In this document: positions 25,091-34,547 of the stretch, one piece after another | How the letters are laid out: every line of letters begins with the position of its first letter | Numbering within the stretch: the stretch's first letter is position 1 | From: Planctomycetota bacterium | GTDB taxonomy: Bacteria; Planctomycetota; UBA11346 | DNA length: 64,000 nucleotides | Assembly: GCA_013816485.1 (NCBI GenBank) | Contig: JACDEI010000014.1 | Span: forward strand, 1-64,000 | Direction: 5' to 3' | Notes under the pieces: model-generated | What the model saw: the letters and a program-made list of their open reading frames with translations, nothing else | Database searches by the model: none | Told to the model about the DNA's origin: nothing | Made by a program: the position numbers and the translations under genes

Positions 25091-25205
25091 AGAACACCGA
25101 GACCCAGAGCACCTGAGGAAGACTTCATCGGGTGCATCCTCTGGTGCTCTGGGCCTCGGTGTTCTCTTTGCCAAGTCCGGACTCCGGACTTCCGGACTTC
25201 CGGAC
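25091..25205. repeat. Hairpin plus short tandem array between kinase and ABC gene
   Basis: The 23 bases 25091-25113 pair with 25143-25165 with one mismatch and a 29-base loop; the arms contain the word AGAGCACC / GGTGCTCT. It starts 12 bases after the histidine-kinase stop and may terminate that transcript. Directly after it, 25172-25205 is a run of CTTCCGGA-type 8-mers. Same design as the other intergenic hairpins, but with a different word. Confidence 0.88.
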
Positions 25206-25224
25206 CCGCCCTATCGTCCCACGC

Positions 25225-26370
25225 ATGGCCGGTATCGCTCTCACTCGTCTGGAAAAAGTCTACGACAACGGTTTCCGCGCGGTGAAGGGCATCGACCTGA
25301 CGATCCGCGACAAGGAGTTCATGGTCCTGGTGGGACCATCGGGCTGCGGCAAGACCACCACGCTGCGCATGATCGCGGGCCTGGAGGAAGTCACCTCTGG
25401 CGAGATCCGCATCGGCGACCGTCTGGTCAACGACGTGGAGCCCAAGGACCGCGACATCGCCATGGTGTTCCAGAACTACGCGCTCTACCCGCACATGACG
25501 GTGTACGAGAACATGGCCTATGGCCTGAAACTGCGAAAAGTCCCGAAGGCTGAGATCGAAAAGAAGGTCCAGGCCGCCGCCAAACTGCTGACGCTTACCG
25601 AGCAACTCGGTAAACGCCCGAAACAATTGTCCGGTGGTCAGCGCCAGCGCGTCGCCCTTGGCCGCGCGATCGTGCGCGAGCCGCAGGTGTTCCTCTTCGA
25701 TGAGCCGCTGTCGAACCTCGACGCCAAGCTGCGCGCCGATATGCGTTATGAGTTGAAGACCCTGCAACAGCGTCTGAAAACCACCATGGTCTATGTCACC
25801 CACGACCAGATCGAGGCGATGACGCTCGGAGACCGCATCACCGTGATGTCGAACGGCGAGATCCAGCAGGTCGCGGCGCCGACCGAGATCTATGACTTCC
25901 CGAAGAACCGTTTCGTCGCCGGGTTCATCGGTACGCCGGTGATGAATTTCCTCGACGGTTCACTGCGCAAAGCGGATGGCTGGAGCTTCGTGCCGGATGG
26001 CGGTACGGCGATCGCCCTCGCCACGCCGCACACCGCTGCGCTCGACGCCCACCTTGGCCGGCAGGTGTGCCTCGGGCTGCGGCCAGAACACCTATCCAAC
26101 ACCACCTACGTCCCGGCGGCCGCTGGCGCCACCGTCCTTGCTGCACAAGTGCGACTGATCGAACTGATGGGCGACCATCAATACGTCTACCTACGCTATG
26201 GCTCCGGTGACGGCACCCTGACCATGAAATGTGATGCGCACCACCGCGTGAGCGTGGGTGACACCATCCAGATCGCCCTCACCACCGCCCGTGCGCACGT
26301 CTTCGACGGCATCGGTGAGTTCGCGCAGAACCTCACCCTGCAGCGGCATGAATCGGCCGTGCAACACTGA
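25225..26370 (+). CDS. MalK/UgpC-type ABC transporter ATP-binding protein
   Basis: 381 residues. The nucleotide-binding domain shows Walker A GPSGCGKTTT (near 38), Q-loop VFQNYALYPHMTVYENMAYG, signature LSGGQRQRVALGRA (near 135), Walker B VFLFDEPLSNLDAKLR and the H-loop VTHDQIEAMTL. The C-terminal 130 residues form the TOBE/regulatory domain typical of sugar importers (GLRPEHL, ELMGDHQYVYLRYG). It energises uptake of oligosaccharides or glycerol phosphate. No permease or binding protein is nearby, so it is an orphan that may serve several importers, like MsmK. The debranching enzyme downstream suggests an alpha-glucan link (inference). Confidence 0.9.
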   Translation: MAGIALTRLEKVYDNGFRAVKGIDLTIRDKEFMVLVGPSGCGKTTTLRMIAGLEEVTSGEIRIGDRLVNDVEPKDRDIAMVFQNYALYPHMTVYENMAYGLKLRKVPKAEIEKKVQAAAKLLTLTEQLGKRPKQLSGGQRQRVALGRAIVREPQVFLFDEPLSNLDAKLRADMRYELKTLQQRLKTTMVYVTHDQIEAMTLGDRITVMSNGEIQQVAAPTEIYDFPKNRFVAGFIGTPVMNFLDGSLRKADGWSFVPDGGTAIALATPHTAALDAHLGRQVCLGLRPEHLSNTTYVPAAAGATVLAAQVRLIELMGDHQYVYLRYGSGDGTLTMKCDAHHRVSVGDTIQIALTTARAHVFDGIGEFAQNLTLQRHESAVQH

Positions 26371-26494
26371 TCGACGTTGCGCCCGTCCGGGTGCCGGTGT
26401 TGAGAGGTGCAGACTTGCTGACCACGGTCGCCATCCACACTCGGATGCCTAGCGGGCAGTCATCCCTGACCGCTGCACCTGGGAGCTCCTGCCG

Positions 26495-29400
26495 ATGCCG
26501 AATCTGCTCATGTCTCCCGCGCCTGGCGCCCGCTTGGTGGGGTTCATCGGCGATCGTGTCCGCTTCACCCTGAAGATCGCCGATGGCAGCCTGCCCACGG
26601 GTTGGCGCGGCATGGTGCGCACCAACCTGGGACGTGCGATCAGCGAACGCGACGAACTGGTAGCGACGCGCGGCGGTGGCCAGCTCTACGGTGGTGCCTC
26701 TTGGCGCGACATCCCGATGATGAAGCAGGGTGATGAGTGGGTGCTGGAACTGGCGCTCACCCGCGTCGGCTATGTGCGGGTGAAGCCCTACGCCATCGAT
26801 GAACGCGGCAAACAGCACTGGCCCGGCGGCGATGACATCGGACTGAGCGTCCACCCCGACATCCTGCGCTGCGCCAACACCATCTACTGCGCCTTCACCC
26901 GGGTGTTCGGCGCGACCAAGCACCACCGCACCACACGTCATGGCCTGTTGGAAGAACAGTACGCCGCCTTTGACCGCCATGGCTACACTCTCATCCCGCA
27001 GTCGGGAACGTTGCGCGATCTGACCGCGCAGATCCCGCACATCGTCGATCGCCTGGGCTGCAAGATCCTCCACCTGCTGCCGGTGTGCCCGACGCCGACG
27101 ACCTACGCGCGCATGGGGCGTTACGGCAGTCCCTACGCCGCGCTTGATCTGACCGGCATCGATCCGGCGCTGGTGGTGTTCGACCAGCGCACCACTGCGG
27201 TCGATCAGTTCCGCGAACTGACCTACGCCGCGCACCTCAAAGGTGCGCAGGTGATCATCGACTTGGCGATCAACCACACCGGTTGGGGCTCGCGACTACT
27301 CGAAGACCATCCGGAATGGTTCCTGCGCAAACCCGACGGCACCTTTAAGAGTCCTGGGGCGTGGGGAACCGTGTGGGGTGATCTGGTCGAACTGGAACAG
27401 CACCACAACGTGCCCTTATGGGAAGTGTGCGCCGAAGCCTTCCTCACCTGGTGTCGCCGCGGCGTCGACGGTTTCCGCTGCGATGCCGGATATATGGTGC
27501 CGAAGCAGGCGTGGCAGTACATCACCGCGCGCGTGCGTCAGGAATTCCCCGACACGGTGTTCCTGCTCGAAGGGTTGGGCGGTGCGTGGTCGGCGACCGA
27601 GGCGTTGCTCACCGAAGGCGGCATGCAATGGGCGTACAGCGAACTGTTCCAGAACTACTCCGGCCGGGAGGTCGCGACCTACCTCGACCATGCCCATGCG
27701 CAGTCGCAGCGCGTCGGCGTGCTGGTACATTACAGCGAGACCCATGACAACGACCGTCTGGCCAAGGGTGGCAAGGCGTGGTCGCTGCTGCGCAACCAGC
27801 TCAGCGCGCTGACCAGCACCTGCGGCGCATTCGGTTTCACCTGTGGTGTGGAGTGGCTGGCGAGCGAGAAAATCGACGTGCACGAATGCCGCGGCCTCAA
27901 CTGGGGCGCGCATGACAACATCGTCGATCAACTCGCCCACCTGTGCCGGCTGGTGGCCGACCATCCGTGTTTCTTCGATGGTGCACGCCTGACCCGGTTG
28001 TCCGGCGATCACGCCCAGGTCTATGCCCTGCGGCGCGACAGCTTCGAAGGCGTCGATCACGTGGTGGTCCTGGCGAATCTCGACGTGCGCCATACCGGTC
28101 AGGCGCAGCTTGCGCGCGCAGAGTTCGATCAACTCGGACGTCCGCTGCTCGATCTGCTCACCGGGCAGAGCATCAGTGTACGCGAAACCGGCGACCAGGT
28201 GGTGATCGACCTTGCGCCTGGGGAATGCCGCTGCCTGTCGCTCACCGCCGAACCACGTGGCATGGCCGGACAGACCTACCGTGCCAGCCGGGCACGTGCC
28301 GCGGCGGCGATCTGGATGATCGGACATTTCCTCGACGTCGAGGACATCGGCCCCTACGACTGGCGCGTGTTGGCGGAGTTGCTGCATCAGCGTGCCCGCG
28401 CATTCGTCGGCTGCCTGTCACGCCTCGATCACGCGCTGGCGCGGCGCGATCTGCTCGCCGCCCTGGAGCAGGTGATGGCCGATCGTGCACCGCCCCGTGC
28501 GGTGGCCTGGAGCCTGCGCGATCTCAAACGCATCACCCCGGTCCCCGATCAGCATGCGCTGCTGATCCACGACTCTTCGCCCTTCGGCATCACCCTGCGC
28601 GACGCCCAGGGCCGCAGCGCCTGTGTCCATCGTTCAGTGCCGGTGGCCGACGGCCACATTGCCTGCATCCCCAGGCCACCCTTCCACGGCGACGCCACCC
28701 TGCTGCTGGAGCGTTACGCCGACGAAGGGCGTCAGGCGGTCGGACAGGTGCGTTTTCTCGATGCCGCACCACGCGTCACGTCGAGCAAGCCCGCAGACGG
28801 ACTGGTGCTGCTGACCAATGGTATCGGTGGCATGGCGAGGATGCGCGTCGATCTGGGGACCATCAGTTCGAAATACGACTGCCTGCTGGGCGCCAACCTG
28901 CATGCGCGGGTGCCGAGCGATCGTCACGTGCTGGTCAAACGCGCCCGCGCATGGATCAACGCCGACGGTTTCATCACGCCACTCGACGGGCACAACCTGG
29001 TGGAGTTCACCGCCGGGCCGCCCGCGACCTGGACCTTTGTCGCCAACGCCGGTGACAACCGCACGGTCACCATCCGCCTGGAAGCGGACATGCTCGAAGG
29101 TCGCAACACCACGGTGCTGCGCTTCAGCCGTCCGGCGAGCGCGACGCACACCGGGCGCGATCTGCCCGATCACCATCCGGTCGCGGTGACCGTGCGCGTC
29201 GACATCGAGGACCGTTCCTTCCACGCCGAGACTCGGCGCAGCGATGCGACCAACCACCACTTCGTTCGTCACAGCCATGCCCTGACTGATCGTCTGGGCT
29301 TCCGTTTCACCCCCGCGGACGACCGCCGGCTGCTGGTGTCCGCCAGTGGCGGCGAGTACCACCATGAAGCGGAGTGGTGTACCGGCATCCCGCATCCGAT

Positions 29401-30823
29401 CGAAGCGGGGCGCGGACAGACGCCCAACGGCGACGCCTGGAGCCCCGGCTGGTTCGAACTACCGCTCGCACATGGTGCCGACGTGACGCTGGTGGCCTGC
29501 GCGGATGCGGAGCCGCCGTCCGACGCGCTGGTCGCCGCCTTCACCCGCGAACGTGGGGCGCAGATTGCCCGCATCGAACAACGCAGCGGGCTGGCGGCAG
29601 AAGATCATTTCGGTCGCGCTCTGGTGCGTGCCGTTTCAGCCTTTGTGGTGCGCCGTGATGGACTGAAAACCGTTATCGCCGGTTATCCATGGTTTCTCGA
29701 CTGGGGCCGCGACTCGTTGATCGCTGCCCGCGGCATGATCGCCGCCGGGATGATCGACGAGGTCAAGGATCTGCTGATCACCTTCGGCCGTTTCGAGCAG
29801 GGCGGTACGCTGCCCAATTGCATCCACGGCGAGGATGCGTCGAACCGCGAGACCAGTGACGCTCCGTTGTGGTACGGCGTGGTGTGCGAGGACCTCGCCG
29901 CGATCATCGGCCCGGAACTTTATCGCACTCCGGTGGATGCGAACGGCCGCACCATCGCCGACGTGCTGCTGGGGATCGCCAGCGGCCACCTCACCGGCAC
30001 CGCCACCGGGGTGTACGTCGATCGTCCCAGCGCCCTGGTCTTCAGCCCGTCGCATTTCACCTGGATGGACACCAACCATCCCGCCGGCACGCCGCGCGAA
30101 GGCTATCCGATCGAGATCCAGGCGTTGTGGGTCCGCCTGCTGCGCCAACTGCAGAAGCTCGACCTGCCGGCGCTCGACGAACCGTGGTGGGCGCTGGCCG
30201 ATCGTGCGCAGGAGACCATCGAACGGCGCTACTGGATCGAGGAGCGCGGTTACTACGCCGACTTGCTGATCGCCAAATCGGGCCAATCCGCCGAGCAGGC
30301 GGTGCGCGATAACGCGTTGCGTTCGAATCAGGTGCTGCTGGTCGCACTCGGCCTGGTCACCGGTGACCGCGCGCGTGGCACCATCGTCGCGACGTCGCGC
30401 TACTTGATGGTGCCGGGCGCCCTGCGCTCGCTCGCACCGCTGGCGCTCGATCCACCGCTACCGATACACGCCAGCGACGGACGCCTGCTCAACGATCCGG
30501 TGAATCCCTACTGGGGCCGTTACGAAGGCGATGAGGACACCACCCGCAAACCGGCCTACCACAACGGCACGGCCTGGACGTGGACCTTCCCGGCAGCATG
30601 CGAAGCGGTCGTCCGCGCGCTTGAGTTCTCACCCGAAGCGATCGCCACCGCCAAGGCCTACCTCGCGTCGATGGACCGGCTGCTCGCCGACGGCTGTCAC
30701 GGCCACCTGCCGGAGATCGTCGATGGCGACGCACCGCACACCCAGCGCGGTTGCGATGCGCAGGCCTGGAGCGTGACCGAAGCGCTGCGGGTGTGGAAAC
30801 TGCTGAACCAGGAACGGACGTAG
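26495..30823 (+). CDS. GH13 alpha-amylase domain fused to glycogen-debranching (amylo-1,6-glucosidase) domain
   Basis: 1442 residues, no signal peptide, so cytoplasmic. An N-terminal beta domain (1-120) precedes a GH13 barrel with VIIDLAINHTG, the nucleophile in VDGFRCDAGY (Asp near 329), the acid/base in VFLLEGLGG (Glu near 359) and YSETHDNDRL. A middle beta-rich region follows. The C-terminal third is the (alpha/alpha)6 debranching domain, with YPWFLDWGRDSLIAARGM near 1068, NCIHGEDASNRETSDAPLWY, and KPAYHNGTAWTWTFPAACEA. This pairs a transferase-type activity with an alpha-1,6-glucosidase, as in eukaryotic debranching enzyme. It probably debranches storage glycogen or imported glucans. GGGAG precedes the ATG. 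Confidence 0.88.
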   Translation: MPNLLMSPAPGARLVGFIGDRVRFTLKIADGSLPTGWRGMVRTNLGRAISERDELVATRGGGQLYGGASWRDIPMMKQGDEWVLELALTRVGYVRVKPYAIDERGKQHWPGGDDIGLSVHPDILRCANTIYCAFTRVFGATKHHRTTRHGLLEEQYAAFDRHGYTLIPQSGTLRDLTAQIPHIVDRLGCKILHLLPVCPTPTTYARMGRYGSPYAALDLTGIDPALVVFDQRTTAVDQFRELTYAAHLKGAQVIIDLAINHTGWGSRLLEDHPEWFLRKPDGTFKSPGAWGTVWGDLVELEQHHNVPLWEVCAEAFLTWCRRGVDGFRCDAGYMVPKQAWQYITARVRQEFPDTVFLLEGLGGAWSATEALLTEGGMQWAYSELFQNYSGREVATYLDHAHAQSQRVGVLVHYSETHDNDRLAKGGKAWSLLRNQLSALTSTCGAFGFTCGVEWLASEKIDVHECRGLNWGAHDNIVDQLAHLCRLVADHPCFFDGARLTRLSGDHAQVYALRRDSFEGVDHVVVLANLDVRHTGQAQLARAEFDQLGRPLLDLLTGQSISVRETGDQVVIDLAPGECRCLSLTAEPRGMAGQTYRASRARAAAAIWMIGHFLDVEDIGPYDWRVLAELLHQRARAFVGCLSRLDHALARRDLLAALEQVMADRAPPRAVAWSLRDLKRITPVPDQHALLIHDSSPFGITLRDAQGRSACVHRSVPVADGHIACIPRPPFHGDATLLLERYADEGRQAVGQVRFLDAAPRVTSSKPADGLVLLTNGIGGMARMRVDLGTISSKYDCLLGANLHARVPSDRHVLVKRARAWINADGFITPLDGHNLVEFTAGPPATWTFVANAGDNRTVTIRLEADMLEGRNTTVLRFSRPASATHTGRDLPDHHPVAVTVRVDIEDRSFHAETRRSDATNHHFVRHSHALTDRLGFRFTPADDRRLLVSASGGEYHHEAEWCTGIPHPIEAGRGQTPNGDAWSPGWFELPLAHGADVTLVACADAEPPSDALVAAFTRERGAQIARIEQRSGLAAEDHFGRALVRAVSAFVVRRDGLKTVIAGYPWFLDWGRDSLIAARGMIAAGMIDEVKDLLITFGRFEQGGTLPNCIHGEDASNRETSDAPLWYGVVCEDLAAIIGPELYRTPVDANGRTIADVLLGIASGHLTGTATGVYVDRPSALVFSPSHFTWMDTNHPAGTPREGYPIEIQALWVRLLRQLQKLDLPALDEPWWALADRAQETIERRYWIEERGYYADLLIAKSGQSAEQAVRDNALRSNQVLLVALGLVTGDRARGTIVATSRYLMVPGALRSLAPLALDPPLPIHASDGRLLNDPVNPYWGRYEGDEDTTRKPAYHNGTAWTWTFPAACEAVVRALEFSPEAIATAKAYLASMDRLLADGCHGHLPEIVDGDAPHTQRGCDAQAWSVTEALRVWKLLNQERT

Positions 30824-30900
30824 CGGCGGGGAGGTCGCTGACGCTCCCGCGGCGAGGTCGCTGGTCTCCCGCGGCGCAGGATGGCCCGCTCGCTGCGCGA
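30824..30900. repeat. Short imperfect tandem repeats
   Basis: The gap between the debranching gene and the convergent transporter carries two copies of GAGGTCGCTG, each followed about five bases later by CTCCCGCGGC. It is low-complexity and may be a degenerate member of the tandem-word family. No clear terminator stem. Confidence 0.5.
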
Positions 30901-30903
30901 AGC

Positions 30904-32226
30904 TCACAACACCAACGGCCCCGCCACCGCCACCAGCAAGGTGCCAAGGACCATGAACACCACTCCGGGCAGCAACAAATCGCTGACCTTGAGACCTTCA
31001 CCAGAGACCAGGGCATTCGGCGGCGTGCTGATGGCGAAGGGCATGCCGAGCGAACAACCAAGCGCGACCAGGATCGGCGTCGCTGGTGAGGGATCGATCG
31101 CATAGGCTAGCGGGATGATCATGGTCGCGGTGGCGGTGTTGCTCATCACGCCTGACATCACTGCGGCGACCCCGACCAACAGGCCGACGCGCACCGCCGA
31201 TGGCCAAGCATGCCAATCGACGGTGGACGCCGCGGCGTGGATGCTGCCGGAGTGCTGGAGCAGTTGTCCCAGCCCCAAGCCGCCAGCGATGAGGATGAGC
31301 GTCGACCAGTCGATGCGACCCAGATCCCCAGGCGCGAGCAACCCCGAACCGAACAACACCGTGGCGCCAATAGCAGCAATCACCGGCACCGGAATGCCGT
31401 GCAGCGGTTCACTCAACCAACCCAGCACCATGCCGCTGAACACTGCCACCACCGCCCATGAACGACCGCCACGGATCGGCACTACGCCGGTGTTCACCGG
31501 CGTCATTTCACCCACGCGCAAGCGGTAACGCAGCACCAAGAGGAAATAACCGACCACCAGCAAGATCGCCATACACGGCAAACCAAAGCTCATCCACTTG
31601 ATCAGACTGATCGGCTGCACGTCCCTGAGCGACGCCACGGCGATGGCGTTGGGTGGACTGCCGATCGGCGTCGCCATCCCACCCAGGTTGGCTGACACCG
31701 CGATACCGACCAGCATCGCCGCACGGAACGCGTCGCCGCGATCAAGCCCACCGATCATCGGCCTGAGTGCGGCCAGCATCATCGCCGCCGCCGCGGTGTT
31801 CGACATCCACATCGACAGGCAGGCGGTGGCGATCATCACCAGCGCGAGCAGGCGCAGACGATGGCCGCCCGACCAGCGTACCGCCAGCGAGGTGATTGTC
31901 GCATCGATGCCGTACCGCTGTGCTGCGACCCCCAGGGTGAAACCACCGAGGAACAACACGAGCACCGGATCCGCCATCCACCCCATCACCGAGGACAGTC
32001 GATAGGTCGGACCACTCATGAACAACGGCACGGCAGCAAGCAGCAGAAAACTCGGAACAAACGCCGGCACCGCTTCGCCCAACCACAACACCAGACAGAA
32101 CGCGGCAATGGCAACCGCACGCGCCTGAATGGGATCGGGGATGAGCAACAACGACAACCCCGACAGCACACCGCCGACCGCGAGGCAGATGAGCAGCCGT
32201 GCGTTGATAAGCGGTTTCGCGTCCAT
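30904..32226 (-). CDS. DASS-family (SLC13/CitT) anion symporter
   Basis: 440 residues with roughly 11-12 hydrophobic segments. Both halves contain the DASS Ser-Asn-Thr substrate/sodium motifs, SMWMSNTAAAAMM and SGVMSNTATATMI, each followed by a Pro-Pro-Asn loop (TPIGSPPNAIAV and ISTPPNALVSG). This is the signature of the divalent anion:sodium symporters that import di- and tricarboxylates, sulfate or phosphate. Substrate not predictable. MDAKPLINARLLIC is chosen as start. The frame continues 38 codons further upstream, but that part (CPRCYRGDPAFIVF) is not family-like. Confidence 0.87.
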   Translation of the reverse strand: MDAKPLINARLLICLAVGGVLSGLSLLLIPDPIQARAVAIAAFCLVLWLGEAVPAFVPSFLLLAAVPLFMSGPTYRLSSVMGWMADPVLVLFLGGFTLGVAAQRYGIDATITSLAVRWSGGHRLRLLALVMIATACLSMWMSNTAAAAMMLAALRPMIGGLDRGDAFRAAMLVGIAVSANLGGMATPIGSPPNAIAVASLRDVQPISLIKWMSFGLPCMAILLVVGYFLLVLRYRLRVGEMTPVNTGVVPIRGGRSWAVVAVFSGMVLGWLSEPLHGIPVPVIAAIGATVLFGSGLLAPGDLGRIDWSTLILIAGGLGLGQLLQHSGSIHAAASTVDWHAWPSAVRVGLLVGVAAVMSGVMSNTATATMIIPLAYAIDPSPATPILVALGCSLGMPFAISTPPNALVSGEGLKVSDLLLPGVVFMVLGTLLVAVAGPLVL

Positions 32227-32571
32227 GCCGCGCGCAGCGTGCAAACGAAGGCCATGGCGTCCATACCAGGACGGTTTCTGCCTGGGAAAAACTATGAAAG
32301 CCGGGTCTCCTCGGTAGCAGCGCGGGCATGGTGTCCTCAAAGGTGCTGCATCCCCCGTAGGCCCGGCATGAGCAACCTCGCTTTAGACCTTGGCCGTTTC
32401 AACCATCCGACCCACGCGGTGTGTGGTTCGATCCGAGTACGGGAGAAACTCGTTCCGGTGGAAGAACCGGAAGTCGAAGACGGATGCGCGCAGCGATTCT
32501 ACTTCTTGTGGCTAGGTTGTCTGTTTTTCCCGCTTAGCTCAACGCCATTGGGCCCACGGTCCCAGGGGCGA
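32227..32571. other. Gene-free gap with dispersed repeat copy and a doubtful small frame
   Basis: 345 bases between the transporter start and the helicase stop. 32533-32553 copies the outer arm of the nested repeat at 11.3 kb (19 of 21 bases). A plus-strand frame from ATG 32368 reads MSNLALDLGRFNHPTHAVCG and runs into the repeat and then antisense through the helicase. It may be the remains of a small gene interrupted by the repeat, but I cannot confirm this. Confidence 0.4.
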
Positions 32572-34536
32572 CTACCCGCTGGCGAATTGATCGAGCTGGA
32601 TCATCTCGGTGGCGCAGGCCGGCAGTGCGCGCAGGAAATAACGTCCATACGCTGCGGTCAGCACGCGGTGGTCGAGGATCGCCACCGTGCCGGTATCAGA
32701 CTTGGTGCGGATCAGGCGACCGAAACCCTGTTTCAGGCGGATGATCGCCTCAGGCACCGTGCGTTCCATGAACGGATTGCCGCCGCGGCGTTTGATGTCG
32801 TGGTGGCGCGCTTCGACAACCGGATGGTTCGGTACCTCGAAGGGCAGCTTGGTGATGATCACGTGTTTGAGCGCATCCCCAGGCACATCGACCCCCTCCC
32901 AGAAGCTGCTGGTGCCGAACAACACGCCGTTGCCTACGCGTTTGAACAGGTCGAGCATCTGCATGCGGCCCATGCCATCACCATGGCGCAGCACGAAGCG
33001 GTTGGCGCGGTCGAGCGCTGGACGCACCAGGTCATGCACGGCTTTGAGCTGCCGGTAGCTGGTGAAGAGCACGAAGGCACCACCCTCCGCCTGGAGCAGG
33101 TAGTCGCACAGCCAACCCGCCATGGCTTTTTCGAAACGATCGGAATTAGGATCGATGGGTGATGAATTGAGCAGGAGCTTGGCCTGCGTCTGGTAGTCGA
33201 ATGGGCTGTCGAGGCGTTTGGCCAGACCGCCCTCCAGTCCGAGTCGCCGACGCAGGAAGAGGAAACGGTCGCTGTCATCGGCGGCAAGCGTGGCGCTGGT
33301 GAGGATCACCGTGGGGATCTCGGCGAAGAGCTGCTTCTGCAATAGTTCCGCCACCGACAACGGACTGGCGGACAGCGACGGCGAACCACGACCGGTGGGC
33401 ACCTGCGCGTAGTAGACGTGATCTTTGCCCTGCTGTTCGATCACCCAGCGCAGCGAACCTGCGAACGACAGCGCTTTTTCCTGCTGGGCGGTCAACTCGT
33501 TGAGGGCATTTTCGTCCCCGACGTGGGCGCGGCAGGTATCGAGCGCCTGGGCCACGGCTTCGAGTGATGGACTCAGGACATTTTCGATCAGATGCGGCGC
33601 GGTCAGCTTGATGGTGTCCTGCGATTCACCGGCCAAGCGTGCGACTTCGCGCCAGAAGCGTTCACCGGCATCACGCGCGACCTCGACCGCATCGCGCGCG
33701 GCGGTGTAGTCGTCGCGTGACAACAGCCCCTTGCTCTTGCGGCTCCACAGTCCGTCGAGGAACCAACGCACCTGGGCCTCGGTGATCGATACGCCCAGGT
33801 GATCGGTGGCGACGTCTTCGAGCGTGTGCGCCTCGTCGAACACCACGACCTTGTGCGCTGGCAGGATCGCCGCGTGTTCTTCCCGCAGCGACAGGTCGCT
33901 GAAATACAGGTGGTGGTTGACCACCAGCAGGTGCGCCTCCTCCATCTCTTTACGCGCTTGGTAGAAGAAACACTCGGCATACGTCGGACATTTGCGACCC
34001 TGGCAGTTGTTGCGGTCTGACTGCGCCAGACGCCAGACCTGCGGCGGCGGATCGTAGCCGAGGTCGGCGAGGTCGCCGCTCGTGGTCTCGCCGCTCCACG
34101 TCAGCAGTTCCTTGAGCGCGACGGCCTCCTCACGGGTTTCGAACATCGCCTGCTGGCCGTTGCCGGCAGCGTACTGCAGACGACGCAGCGAGACATAGTT
34201 CTGCCGCCCCTTCACCAACACCGCCTTCAGCTCGGGGAAAAGCTTCTGCACCAGCGGTATGTCCTTGCGAATGAGCTGTTCCTGAAGCGCGATGGTGCCG
34301 GTGGAGACCACCACCTTGGTACCGGTCTTCAATGCATGCAGCACCAGCGGCACGAGGTAGGCGAAACTTTTTCCCACGCCGGTGGGCGCTTCGATGATGG
34401 CATGGCAGCGATCGGTGAGCGCCTGCGCCACGGTGTCCGCCATCTCCACTTGCTGTGGACGGCTTTCATAGGCGGGCATCAACTGGGCGATCAGCCCGTT
34501 CGGGCCAAGGACATCCGCCGGCGACAGGTCAGGCAT
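32572..34536 (-). CDS. DinG/XPD-like ATP-dependent DNA helicase
   Basis: 654 residues, superfamily 2 Fe-S helicase. Walker A IIEAPTGVGKSFAYLVP is near residue 50. The iron-sulfur cysteines are in NNCQGRKCPTYAECFFYQ plus at least one more nearby, then VVNHHLYFSDL, the DEAH box VVFDEAHTLED, and C-terminal motifs GTSSFWEGVDVPGD and LKQGFGRLIRTKSDTG. It unwinds DNA 5'-3' in repair or at collisions of replication with transcription. The start MPDLSPADV sits 11 bases after the IclR stop, so co-transcription is likely. A longer upstream frame overlaps the IclR gene and is rejected. Confidence 0.9.
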   Translation of the reverse strand: MPDLSPADVLGPNGLIAQLMPAYESRPQQVEMADTVAQALTDRCHAIIEAPTGVGKSFAYLVPLVLHALKTGTKVVVSTGTIALQEQLIRKDIPLVQKLFPELKAVLVKGRQNYVSLRRLQYAAGNGQQAMFETREEAVALKELLTWSGETTSGDLADLGYDPPPQVWRLAQSDRNNCQGRKCPTYAECFFYQARKEMEEAHLLVVNHHLYFSDLSLREEHAAILPAHKVVVFDEAHTLEDVATDHLGVSITEAQVRWFLDGLWSRKSKGLLSRDDYTAARDAVEVARDAGERFWREVARLAGESQDTIKLTAPHLIENVLSPSLEAVAQALDTCRAHVGDENALNELTAQQEKALSFAGSLRWVIEQQGKDHVYYAQVPTGRGSPSLSASPLSVAELLQKQLFAEIPTVILTSATLAADDSDRFLFLRRRLGLEGGLAKRLDSPFDYQTQAKLLLNSSPIDPNSDRFEKAMAGWLCDYLLQAEGGAFVLFTSYRQLKAVHDLVRPALDRANRFVLRHGDGMGRMQMLDLFKRVGNGVLFGTSSFWEGVDVPGDALKHVIITKLPFEVPNHPVVEARHHDIKRRGGNPFMERTVPEAIIRLKQGFGRLIRTKSDTGTVAILDHRVLTAAYGRYFLRALPACATEMIQLDQFASG

Positions 34537-34547
34537 GGGCGGGCAGG

